A stretch of 34,131 nucleotides of DNA from Acidimicrobiaceae bacterium (GTDB taxonomy: Bacteria > Actinomycetota > Acidimicrobiia > Acidimicrobiales > Bog-793), in assembly GCA_003139355.1 (NCBI GenBank), contig PLIM01000107.1, forward strand, positions 1-34,131, read 5' to 3'. Positions 23,882 through 32,600 of the stretch are shown here, in pieces. The position numbers and the translations under genes are program-made. How positions within the stretch are numbered: position 1 is the stretch's first letter; the number at the start of each line of letters is the position of its first letter. Under the pieces are notes generated by a model. It did no database searches, was not told the origin of the DNA, and saw nothing but the letters and a program-made list of their open reading frames with translations.

Positions 23882-24918
23882 CACTCGACAATGTCACCAA
23901 GGTCTACAAGACCGGCACCTTCGGCGGAGAGTCGTTGCCGGCCGTGCGCGGGGCGAGCTTCGAGATCCGCCCCGGCGAGGTGACCTCCCTCATCGGCGAG
24001 AGCGGCAGTGGGAAGTCAACGCTCGGAAAGATGATCCTGCGGCTCACGCCCGTCACCTCGGGCACGATCAGCTTCGAGGGTACGGACGTCGCCGGACTGA
24101 AAGGCAAGCGGCTCCGGGAGTACTACCGCCACGTCCAGGGCGTGTTCCAGGACCCGTTCAGCTCGTACAACCCTGTGTTCAGGGCTGATCGTGTATTCGC
24201 GACGATCAAGCGTTCGTACTTCCCCAGCGTGAGCAACTCGGAGTGGCACGGGCGAGTGGAGGCGTCGCTCGAGTCCGTTGGTCTCAACCCCGTGGACGTG
24301 CTCGACAAGTTCACCCACCAGCTCTCGGGTGGGCAGCTCCAGCGGATCCTCATCGCACGTGCGCTGCTGCTCGAGATCAAGATCCTCGTCGCGGACGAGA
24401 TCATCAGCATGATCGATGCGTCGACCCGGGTGGACGTGCTCAACCTCTTGGCGAACCTGAAGAGCCGCGGGCTCGGCGTGCTGTTCATCACCCACGATCT
24501 CTCCCTCGGCAACTACATAAGCGAGCGCACGATCATCCTGCGTCGTGGCGTCGTGGTCGAGATGGGCGCGACTCAGAAGGTGTTCGACAACCCGCAGCAC
24601 GATTACACGAAGATGCTCCTGACCGCGGTGCCCCAGCTCCACAAGAAATGGGGGGCCGGGCTGGCCCCCGAGCTCGAGGCCATGGGGGTCACCTCGGAGG
24701 GCGAAGGGCGCCCGGGCCGCTACTCGAGGAGCAGCATGCACCCGCTCGCGGCCATGCACGCTTGGAAGGGGCATCGAGCCCAAGTAGTCGCGGCTGCGCT
24801 CGAGACCGCCGCGAGCGCGGATCGTACCGACACGTACCTGCGAACGCACGAGGAGGTTCCACCGCTCGTCGAGGTCGAGGAGGACCACTTCGTGGTGACC
24901 TCCGCGGGTGCCGAATGA
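23875..24918 (+). CDS. ABC transporter ATP-binding protein, DppF/OppF type with unusual tail
   Basis: Walker A GESGSGKST, Q-loop GVFQDPFSSYNPVF, signature QLSGGQLQRILIA, Walker B ILVADEIISMIDAST and THDLSLGNYI show a DppF-type ATPase. GTG 23875 overlaps the previous gene by seven bases and follows GGAGGAG. After the usual YTKMLLTAVPQL the last 90 residues differ from the family: the cysteine-bearing oligopeptide tail is missing and an acidic segment takes its place, ending PPLVEVEEDHFVVTSAGAE. Only the end faintly recalls the family (a PPLVEVxxxHxV phrase). It is the last gene of the importer operon. Confidence 0.9.
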   Translation: MLTLDNVTKVYKTGTFGGESLPAVRGASFEIRPGEVTSLIGESGSGKSTLGKMILRLTPVTSGTISFEGTDVAGLKGKRLREYYRHVQGVFQDPFSSYNPVFRADRVFATIKRSYFPSVSNSEWHGRVEASLESVGLNPVDVLDKFTHQLSGGQLQRILIARALLLEIKILVADEIISMIDASTRVDVLNLLANLKSRGLGVLFITHDLSLGNYISERTIILRRGVVVEMGATQKVFDNPQHDYTKMLLTAVPQLHKKWGAGLAPELEAMGVTSEGEGRPGRYSRSSMHPLAAMHAWKGHRAQVVAAALETAASADRTDTYLRTHEEVPPLVEVEEDHFVVTSAGAE

Positions 24919-25229
24919 CCCGGCCGCTGCTCGGGTGACAGCTCGACCGCCCAAACTCGTCCCGGGCGCTCGGCTCCGCGCTTGACCCTCTCGATCCATG
25001 CGCAAGCAGTCGCAGAAGCGGACCGATCGGCCGCGGATGTCCCTGGAGTGCATCTTCTGCTGCCACTACCTACAACCGCCGAGGGCTTCGTGCACGAGTC
25101 GCGCACGCGAGATGATGAGTGAGACCCATCCGGACGTCCGTAAGCGTCCACCAGGAGAAATACTGGTGGAGTCTTCGCGTCAGTACCCGACCTGGGCTCC
25201 TCTTGCCTCTTCCTGAGCCCAGCCACGCG
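24919..25229. other. 311-base stretch behind the importer operon
   Basis: No convincing gene is seen. A small hairpin with eight-base arms TCCACCAG and CTGGTGGA lies at 25147-25170 and could act as a distant terminator of the operon. Frames on both strands here are shadow-like. Confidence 0.35.
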
Positions 25230-25634
25230 CTAGGTCCGGCGTACGCACGCCCAAGACTTTGCCGGGCAGCGGTCCCAGCGGGGATCGTGCTCGGCGACCT
25301 CGAGCCTGAGGGCTTCAAGCACTGCGACCAAACAGCGCAGGCGACGCTCGTTGTAGAGCCAGGGTCCGTAGTTCGCGAACTGTTCGTCACTCATGAGGCG
25401 CGTCACGGTCTAGTTGTCCACTCTGCGGGGCCATTGGTGAGAGGGACCGTGCAGGACGGCCGGGTCGCCATGACAACGAGAATTCGTTCTGCCACATCGC
25501 GCCAGGCGCTCGATCATGGTGCGGGGAGCAAGAAGCCGACCTCGGCCATGGCCGCGGCGAGGTGCCGTGACCCGGCTCGGGCCAAGGGCCCCCTGCTTGC
25601 GGTCACCGGGGCGTTTCCGCACCGCCGCGGACAC
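25230..25634 (-). pseudogene. decayed DUF6788 gene with in-frame amber codon
   Basis: The minus strand reads LARCGRTNSRCHGDPAVLHG, PSHQWPRRVDN, then a TAG (25410-25412), then TVTRLMSDEQFANYGPWLYN and ERRLRCLVAVLEAL in the same frame. This lines up with the intact DUF6788 protein of the insertion sequence (RCGKPGCACKHDPPTLHGPY, VDGKTVTRYLTQDQLARYQE, ARRLREIVAMLE). The TAG sits at the Lys codon of VDGK. The cysteine pattern is also altered. The 5' end is unclear. It ends at TAG 25230-25232. It is a separate, older member of the family, not a copy of the neighbouring one. No transposase or inverted ends remain beside it. Confidence 0.68.
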
Positions 25635-25827
25635 TCAACATGGAACTCTCGTTCCAGGCTCCGGGCGGCGCGATGTCAGCCGCACATGAAGCGGGAAGCA
25701 GCAAGCTTTGCGCCCTTTGCATGCGGGCGCGAGGCTTGCGGTTCGTGGCACCTGCTGCGGACAGCGTCAGCCCATGATGAGCTACGTGTTGCAGACAGGG
25801 GCGTGAGCCCGTGATCGGAGGCGTCAC

Positions 25828-27018
25828 ATGCGCAAGTCCCTGATAGCCAGCCTGTCTGCGCTCCTCACGGTTGGCGCGATCTCCCTGCCCCTCCTGGCAG
25901 GCTGCACCACGACAGCTCCGCGTACCGGCCCGGCGACTGGAAAGCAGCTGGCCGAGCTGAAGGGCTCCGATACCGTCGTCAGTGACGAGTTCGGCATCTC
26001 CGTGGCCGTCTCGGGCACGACGGCCGTCGTGGGTACGTCAGGCAGTAGCTACGCCGGTCGGGCATACGTGTTCACCAGGACAGCGTCCGGCTGGAAACAG
26101 GCCGCCGAGCTGAAGGGCTCCGACACCAACCCCGGCGATAACTTCGGTAGCTCGGTGGCCATCTCGGGCACGACCGTTGTGGTGGGTGCATACCGCCACG
26201 CCAAGGATGCCGGTCGGGCGTACGTGTTCACCAAGACGGCGTCCGGCTGGAGACAGGCCGCCGAGCTGAGGGGCTCCGACACTGTCACAGACGACTTGTT
26301 CGGCTGGTCGGTGGCCGTCTCAGGCACGATTGCCGTGGTGGGGGCCGCTGGCTACGCCAACTATGAGGGCAGGGCGTACGTGTTCACCAAGACGGCGTCG
26401 GGCTGGAAACAGGCCGCCGAGCTGAAGGGCTCCGGCAACGTCACCAAGGATGGGTTCGGCACCTCCGTGGCCGTCTCGGGCACCACCGCTGTCGTGAGTG
26501 CGGAAGGTCACGCCAATGGTGCCGGCGCCGCGTACGTGTTCACTGGGACCGCGACCGGCTGGGACCAGGCCGCCGAGCTGAAGGGCTCCCATACCGTCGC
26601 TGGCGACAACTTCGGCAGCTCGGTTGCCATCTCGGGCACGACGGCCGTAGTGAGTGCATATGGCCAGGCCAACTCTGCGGGCAGCGCGTACGTGTTCACC
26701 GAGACGGCGGGCGTCTGGAAACAGGCCGCCGAGCTGAAGGGCTCCGACACTACCGCAGGCGACTACTTCGGCATCTCGGCGGCGATCTCGGGCACGACCG
26801 TTGTGGTGGGTGCATACGATCACGCCAATCTTGCCGGTCGGGCGTACCTGTTCACCAAGACGGCGTCCGGCTGGAAGCAGACGGAAGAGCTGAAGGGCTC
26901 CGACGTTGTCGCAAACGACAACTTCGGCATCTCCGTGGCAGTCTCGGGCACGGCCGCCGTCGTGGGTGCATATGGCGATGGCACCCGTGCCGGGCGGGCA
27001 TTCGTGTTCAGGGCCTGA
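25828..27018 (+). CDS. lipoprotein with seven FG-GAP-like repeats
   Basis: A lipoprotein signal peptide is clear: MRKSLIASLSALLTVGAISL then PLLAGC, with Cys as the lipidation site. The rest is seven repeats of about 51-52 residues, each with ELKGSDT, a DxFGxSVAxSGTTxVVGA strand pair and GRAYVFTKTASGWKQA. This is the FG-GAP/beta-propeller pattern, and seven blades would close one propeller. The last repeat is short and ends VFRA. Such surface proteins are thought to bind ligands or partners, but the partner is unknown. The copies are also alike in DNA (spacing 153-156 bases), which suggests recent duplication or gene conversion. Both sides carry transposon fossils. ATG 25828 lies nine bases after a GGAGG site. 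Confidence 0.85.
   Translation: MRKSLIASLSALLTVGAISLPLLAGCTTTAPRTGPATGKQLAELKGSDTVVSDEFGISVAVSGTTAVVGTSGSSYAGRAYVFTRTASGWKQAAELKGSDTNPGDNFGSSVAISGTTVVVGAYRHAKDAGRAYVFTKTASGWRQAAELRGSDTVTDDLFGWSVAVSGTIAVVGAAGYANYEGRAYVFTKTASGWKQAAELKGSGNVTKDGFGTSVAVSGTTAVVSAEGHANGAGAAYVFTGTATGWDQAAELKGSHTVAGDNFGSSVAISGTTAVVSAYGQANSAGSAYVFTETAGVWKQAAELKGSDTTAGDYFGISAAISGTTVVVGAYDHANLAGRAYLFTKTASGWKQTEELKGSDVVANDNFGISVAVSGTAAVVGAYGDGTRAGRAFVFRA
25951..27018 (+). repeat. tandem array of seven 153-156 base units
   Basis: The units start at GCCGAGCTGAAGGGCTCC-like sequences (for example 25951, 26104, 26260) and encode the FG-GAP blades. Units 2, 3 and 6 share long identical stretches such as TACGTGTTCACCAAGACGGC with small variants. 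The array is in frame throughout. Confidence 0.85.
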
Positions 27019-27106
27019 AGCAGGATCGAGGCCGGATGCCGGATCATTGCGGCGACACGCCTCGACCAAGCCCGATACCGTTCAGTCAGCACCTCAGGAT
27101 GACTGT

Positions 27107-27545
27107 TCAAGGCGGCCCAGTGGGCTGCGGCCAGGTCCGGTGGTGGGCACGCTTCACATGCCACTTCGGCATCTTGCGCTTGATGTCGCGGGGGTTCGAC
27201 CGTCTCCGGCGGATCGGGTTGAGCGGCCGGAGCAGCTGCACGATCGCCGCACGCCAGGTGGCCCTGGTCGCGCCAGTGTCTCAGTGGGGAGAGCGCCCCG
27301 TAGGGTGACTGACGGCAGGCGACGCTGAGGGCGGCGACGAACGACACCCGGTAGGGGTCCTCGTCGCACCGTCGGCCGCCTTCCACATGAGCGTGCCGAT
27401 CGCGAAACGGCAGCAGAGGTGGCCCCAGATCTCGTGGCGCGCGAAGTCGGGCGACTTCGAGCGCAGCCAAGGTTCGTGGTCCCCGTTGGCCTTTCCGTCT
27501 TGCTCACCGGACCCGAGCCGTCTGGCAGTACCGGCCCGTTCCGAC
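27107..27545 (-). pseudogene. IS4-family transposase fossil with two compensating frameshifts
   Basis: Read on the minus strand, one frame gives HEPWLRSKSPDFARHEIWGH and LCCRFAIGTLMWKAADGA. A second frame continues DEDPYRVSFVAALSVACRQS. The first frame returns as RRRSNPRDIKRKMPKWHVKR and AHHRTWPQPTGPP before TGA (27107-27109). In IS4-type transposases these are the C-terminal pieces: LRSKSPxxVxQEIW, a DPDRVSFTxALRxxRR phrase, then a basic NPRVVKRKMSxxxxKR end. The N-terminal half and catalytic Asp residues are absent. It is a dead remnant, lying just behind the repeat lipoprotein gene. Confidence 0.68.
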
Positions 27546-27833
27546 TCTGTCGAGGCTGCTTCCCACCCAAGCCTGCGCTTCCAGGCTTAGGCTGCCCCCA
27601 GCTTCACCGCCCTGCTGCGACAGGCCGGAAGCGGAGCTCTTTCATCTCCGCACGGATCCAGGGCGCCTCGTGGCGCACTGATGACTTGCCTGATCGAGCT
27701 TGTACACCGGGCGCTCTCGACTGTCCGCATCCATGCGGATGGTCGCCTCGAGGCGCTGCGTTCGACGCTCTCCGGCCGGCTGCACGGCCCTGTGTTGACA
27801 TCAAACAGCCGGTATCCGTATTCGAGACGCTAC
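27546..27833. other. 288-base stretch without a recognised gene
   Basis: No family-like frame is seen. TTGACA (27795-27800) with TATTCG (27819-27824) 18 bases on resembles a plus-strand promoter reading into the convergent cDPG-synthetase-like gene, but it may be chance. Confidence 0.3.
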
Positions 27834-27864
27834 CCAGGCCTCAAGACCCGGTCATGAGGCCTGG
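27834..27864 (-). terminator. perfect 10-bp hairpin behind the cDPG synthetase-like gene
   Basis: CCAGGCCTCA (27834-27843) and TGAGGCCTGG (27855-27864) are exact inverse copies around an 11-base loop. The hairpin begins five bases after the minus-strand stop codon, a typical place for a terminator; no T run follows. Confidence 0.6.
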
Positions 27865-27869
27865 CGGGC

Positions 27870-29243
27870 TTACGCCGGACCTGCCGGCCGCAGAGCCGAC
27901 TTCCAACCTTGGGCAAGCGGGTCGAGCACGTCCTTCAGCGTCGGCGAGCCGATCTCACGCAGCTCGTAGGAGACCCGCCTCGAGGGGTGGCCGAGGTCGA
28001 CCAGTCGCGCCAGATCCATTGGGGTGCCGATGACGACGACGTCGCAGGCCGCCTGTCGGACCGTGGCGCCGAGCTCCGCCAGCTGCTCGTCTCCGTAGCC
28101 CATCGCCGGCAGCACGGCGCCGATGCCGGGGTAGCGGGCATAGGTCCCGGCGATCGAGCCGACGGCATAGGGGCGCGGGTCGACGAGGTCGACGGCGCCG
28201 TCGTGACGGGCGGCCACGGTGCCGGCGCCGAACGGCATGCCACCGTGGGTAATGGTGGGGCCGTCCTCGATGACGAGGACACGCTTGCCCGCTAGCGGCG
28301 GGCCCGCCTCGAGCGTTACCGGCGAGGCCGCCGTGACGACGCGGGCCCGCGGGTTGACCGCCTGCACGTTGGCCACGACGCGGGCGACGTCGGTGGGAGC
28401 AGCCGAGTCGATCTTGTTGACGACCACGACGTCGGCCCTTAGCAAGCACGTCTCGCCCGGGTAGTAGGCGAGCTCGTGGCCGGGACGCAACGGGTCGACG
28501 ACGGTAATCATGAGGTCGGGGACGAAGAAGGGGAAGTCGTTGTTGCCACCGTCCCAGACGACGACGTCACATTCTGCCTCGGCCTGGCGCAGGATCTGCT
28601 CGTAGTCGACCCCGGCGTACATCACCATGCCCATGCGGACGGGCTCCTCGTACTCCTCCCGTTCCTCCAGACTGGGGTGGGAAGCGTCGATGTCGGCCAC
28701 CGATGCGAAGCGCTGCACTCTCATGTCCTCGAGGTCGCCGTAGGGCATCGGGTGGCGCACGAGGGCGACCCGGAGCCCCGCCTGGAGGAGGATCTGGCCC
28801 ACCCGACGGGTGGTCTGGCTCTTGCCACACCCAGTCCTCACGGCACAGACGGCCACGACCGGCTTGACGCTTCGCAGCATTGTGGCATCCGGCCCGAGAA
28901 GGCGGAAGTCCGCTCCCGCTGCCAGGATGGCGGACGCCTTGTGCATCACCTCGACATGAGAGAGATCCGAGTAGGCAAGGATGGCTTCGTCGATGTGCTC
29001 GCGGGCGATCAGGTCGGCCAGCTCCTCCTCCGCCACGATGGGGATGCCGTTGGGATAAAGCGGCCCGGCGAGCGAAGGCGGGTAGGAGCGGCCTTCGATG
29101 CCGGGAATCTGGGCGGCAGTGAAGGCCACGATCTTCGCCGAGTCGTCATGGCGGAACACCGTGTTGAAGTTGTGGAAGTCGCGGCCTCCGGCTCCCAGGA
29201 TCACGATACGACGCTGTCTGTCGGTCATGGATCCATCTTGCAC
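27870..29243 (-). CDS. cyclic 2,3-diphosphoglycerate synthetase-family P-loop protein
   Basis: The 457-residue product has an N-terminal Rossmann-like part (RRIVILGAGGRDFHNFNTVF, a hallmark of the family). A P-loop reads VCAVRTGCGKSQTTRRV, followed by LVRHPMPYGDLEDMRVQRF, VWDGGNNDFPFF and a GTPase-like VVVNKIDSA. The family (COG2403) includes archaeal cyclic 2,3-diphosphoglycerate synthetase, which makes an unusual phosphorylated osmolyte/thermoprotectant from 2,3-bisphosphoglycerate with ATP. Most bacterial members are untested, so the reaction is inferred. The start could be ATG 29243 or, five codons on, ATG 29228 (MTDRQRRIV), which looks more natural. A hairpin follows the stop. It stands beside a truncated rhodanese. 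Confidence 0.82.
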   Translation of the reverse strand: MQDGSMTDRQRRIVILGAGGRDFHNFNTVFRHDDSAKIVAFTAAQIPGIEGRSYPPSLAGPLYPNGIPIVAEEELADLIAREHIDEAILAYSDLSHVEVMHKASAILAAGADFRLLGPDATMLRSVKPVVAVCAVRTGCGKSQTTRRVGQILLQAGLRVALVRHPMPYGDLEDMRVQRFASVADIDASHPSLEEREEYEEPVRMGMVMYAGVDYEQILRQAEAECDVVVWDGGNNDFPFFVPDLMITVVDPLRPGHELAYYPGETCLLRADVVVVNKIDSAAPTDVARVVANVQAVNPRARVVTAASPVTLEAGPPLAGKRVLVIEDGPTITHGGMPFGAGTVAARHDGAVDLVDPRPYAVGSIAGTYARYPGIGAVLPAMGYGDEQLAELGATVRQAACDVVVIGTPMDLARLVDLGHPSRRVSYELREIGSPTLKDVLDPLAQGWKSALRPAGPA

Positions 29244-29396
29244 CTAGCCCCATCGTGGACGGTAGAGGCGTAGGACCTGGCCGACTCCTACGCCGTCGGC
29301 CGTGACCTTGCCGAGCCTCCGGCGGCTTAGCTCGGCGTGATTGCGAGTCCCTGGTCCGCGCCACCTAGATCACGCTGCGGGGCGAGCCCGTATCGG

Positions 29397-29597
29397 TTAC
29401 AGCCGGGCGCTCTCTGCCACCCAGGCCCGCACTCCTCTCGCCAGGTTGACCGCATCGAGACCCAAGCCCAGCAGGACCTTGGCCACGACCTCGGAGCGAC
29501 CGCCAGCGCCACACATCACGACAATCGGGCGATCGGTCGGCAACTCCCCGACCCGGGCGGCCGCGGACTTCATCGGGATGAAAGCGGCGTCTGGCAT
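29397..29597 (-). CDS. truncated rhodanese-like domain (66 aa)
   Basis: The product reads as the C-terminal two thirds of a rhodanese domain. It has MPDAAFIPMKSAAARVGELP (family: GHIPGAxxIP), a strand PIVVMCGAGGRSEVVAKVLL holding the active-site loop CGAGGR with its Cys, and GLDAVNLARGVRAWV at the end. The usual first 35-40 residues, with the DVRxxxE strand, are missing. Upstream in frame a faint GVEREASH can be read before a stop, hinting that the first part has been lost or mutated. It may be a decayed gene. If made, it could still carry sulfur on its Cys but would lack part of the fold. Confidence 0.6.
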   Translation of the reverse strand: MPDAAFIPMKSAAARVGELPTDRPIVVMCGAGGRSEVVAKVLLGLGLDAVNLARGVRAWVAESARL

Positions 29598-29665
29598 GTG
29601 GCTCGCTTCCCGCTCGACACCTCAGAGCAAGAGGTGGCACGGTCAGGTTCTCGGCACTGTCAGGG

Positions 29666-32600
29666 TCAGCCGACGGACTCCTCGGTGAGGGAAGGGGATT
29701 CAAGCCAAACGGCTTCTACCAAGGACTTGACCTGCGAGTTCCGGAAGAGAAGGTCGTTCATTTCACTGGCCTGGAGTCCTTTGGTGAAGTAGAACCCTTG
29801 CCCGAGCTGGCATCCCAGGGCACGGAGGACCTCAAGTTGGGGCGCGTGTTCGATGCCTTCAGCGACCGTCTGAAGATGCAAGTTCTTCCCGAGTTGGACG
29901 ATCGTTTCGGCGAGCGCGCCATCCTCGACGGAAACGGCCACGTCGTCCACGAAGGACTTGTCCAGTTTCAAGATATCGATGGGAAAACGCCTCAGGTAAC
30001 TCAGCGACGAATAGCCGGTGCCGAAATCGTCAATGGCGAAGCGGACGCCGAGCGCTTTGAGCTCCAACATCCGCTGGATGACGGACTCGGCCTCCTGGAC
30101 GAATACGCCCTCAGTGATCTCCAGCACCAGGAACTGAGGATCGAGATCCGACTCCCGCAGTGCCGTCGCGACATCTTCCACCAATCCCTCGTCTTGGAAA
30201 TGCCTGGCCGACATGTTGACGCTGACCCACAAGCGACGGGCGTCCGAGTGACAGAACTGCCACTCGCGCGTCTGGACGCATGCCTCTCTGAGCACCCAGC
30301 GATCAAGCGGGACGATAAGGCCGGTCTCTTCGGCGAGTGCGATGAACTCCTCGGGGAGGAGCAGTCCATTCTCTGGATGACGCCACCGCACGAGCGCTTC
30401 TAGTCCAACCGTATTGCCTCCGTCAAGGCTCACGATCGGCTGGTAGTGCACAACGAACTCCCGGCCTTCTATGGCTCGCTGGAGATCGGCGGTCCTATCC
30501 AGTCGTCGGACAATGGCCGCCTGGAGGTCGGGCTGATAAACCTCGTAACGACCCTTGCCGCGAGCCTTTGCCGCGTACATGGCCACGTCTGCCGCCTGCA
30601 TCAACTCGGTCGGGTCCTCGTGGCCCGCCTGGCTGAGGGCGATCCCGACGCTGGCGCGCACTTGGATCTGGTGATCCTCGATCACGAGTGGTGCGCACAG
30701 CGCCGCGATGAGGCGTTCAGCGGCCTGACAGGCCTCCTCAGGGCCAGTGGTCTCCTCCACCAGGACCGCGAATTCGTCGCCTCCAAAGCGGGCCGCCGTG
30801 TCGCCGCTCCGAAGGGACGCGGAGAGCCGCCCGGCAACCGCCACCAACAGAGCATCGCCCGCAGTGTGCCCCAAGCTGTCGTTGATCAGCTTGAAGTCGT
30901 CCAGGTCGAGGAACAGGACGGCCAGTGACGACTTCGACCGAGTTGCCCGTGCCAAGGCATGCTCGAGGCGGTCCCGGAAGAGGGCGCGATTGGCGAGCCC
31001 GCTCAACGCGTCGTGGAAGGCCTGATGCTTCAGCTCCTCTTCGAGACCTGTGCGTTCGCTCACGTCCCGCAGGGTGAGGACGATACCTTCAAGGGTCGGT
31101 TCATGCAGCAGATTGGTCGTTGTCACCTCGACATGGCGCCATGAACCGTCGCAGTGTCGGATCCGCCATTTTGCCGTGACCGATGTTCCGGGTCGAAACG
31201 CCACGCCTCTGTATCCGGCCAATGCCCGCTCGACGTCGTCGGGGTGGAGGAGAGCTGTGAACCGTCTGCCTTCGAGGGAGCCGTCTGCGTACCCGAGGAT
31301 CCTATTGGCCGAAGGAGTCTGATAGGTGATCGTCGTGTCGGGACGGGCGATCAGGATGACATCCGACGCATTCTGCACGAGAGTCTGGAAGCGAGCTTCA
31401 CTGCGGCGCGCGTGCAACGCCTCGGTCATCGTCTCGCGGCCGATGGCCATTGCTGCCTGCGCGGCGAGAATCTCGATCGAGCTTCGGAGCTCGAAGGGGA
31501 ACTTGGCAGCACTTGTGACAACTATCAGCCCCTGCAGCTGGTCCTTGGCGACAAAGGGGCACACGAGCTGTTCAGACAACTCGTGCTCTGCGAAGCCGGC
31601 ATGCAAGGTGCTCGTCTCGATGACATAGCTCTCCACCGCGCCGTCGGCCAGGCTTTGTCGCGCGTTGGCCCAAAGAACCGTCAAGCTCTGTGGCCCCTCA
31701 GTCGGTCCATCGCCGGGCTTGGTGACGACCACCGGTTCGCCGTCCGGGTTCGTCACCGCGAACGTGACCTTGAAGTCGTCTCCGTTTCGAGCGACAAGCT
31801 CCCTGACGCCCGCGATCGTCGCTTGACAGATCGCACCGCGGTCCGACGCCGCCACGAGGTTTGCAACCGACCTGCGTAGGGTTTGCTCTCGAGCCACAGA
31901 TTGCCCGTGCACCTGTACGAGACCAGTCATTCTGGTGATCACGAGAAGGAACATGAGCCCGGCGACTACGGCGATAACTGGGGCGTCGACGGTGTCGCCG
32001 CCCAGGGTCTCGGCGAGCAGGACCACCGGCGCGATGAGCGAGACCCCGGCGAGCAGCCTCGTCCGGTAGTGGCTGGTGCGCAGCGGCGCGGCTGACCTCG
32101 GCTCAGACAATGCCCGCATCGAAGGGTGCAGTGCCGCCGCGCCCCAGCACGCATAGAAGATGATCCAGCCAAGATCGACCGCGTTGCCGTGGTTCCAATT
32201 CCAGCCTGGGTGCAGGTTGGCCAGCTCGTACAGTGAGTCAGAGACAAGCGTTCCCAGTGCCCCTATCGCGAGCAACCGTCCTGCGGTGTTGCGAATGCCG
32301 CCGGCGGTCCAAAGTTGCGCCAACATCGCCAGAACGAGGACATCCCCAAGTGGGTGTGCGGCGGCCGTCAACCGCACAAGCAGCCCACCGGGCGCACGGA
32401 AGTTTGGGCCAATGAGGAAGATCCATGACAGCAGGCCGACGCCGAGCGTGATCGTAAGCGCGTCAAGCAGGCTGGCTCGATCGCCGTCGGGAACTCGCGC
32501 TCGGGCAAGAAGCAGCAGCCCGATTGCAAGCACCGGATACATCGTGATGTAGATCGCGTCGACAAACGACGGGAACGGGATGTGTTGCTGGCCCATGATC

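Noticed and set aside
26320-27069. Minus-strand repeat-containing frame opposite the FG-GAP gene
   Set aside because: Its repeats mirror the coding repeats on the + strand, and no ribosome site or family likeness is seen.
27795-27824. TTGACA and TATTCG pair as an antisense promoter
   Set aside because: The spacing is 18 and the -10 is weak; with no gene to serve it is as likely a chance match.
28476-29273. Plus-strand 265-codon frame opposite the cDPG synthetase-like gene
   Set aside because: It is rich in Asp/His/Gly as expected for antisense of a GC-rich gene; the minus strand has the P-loop and conserved motifs.
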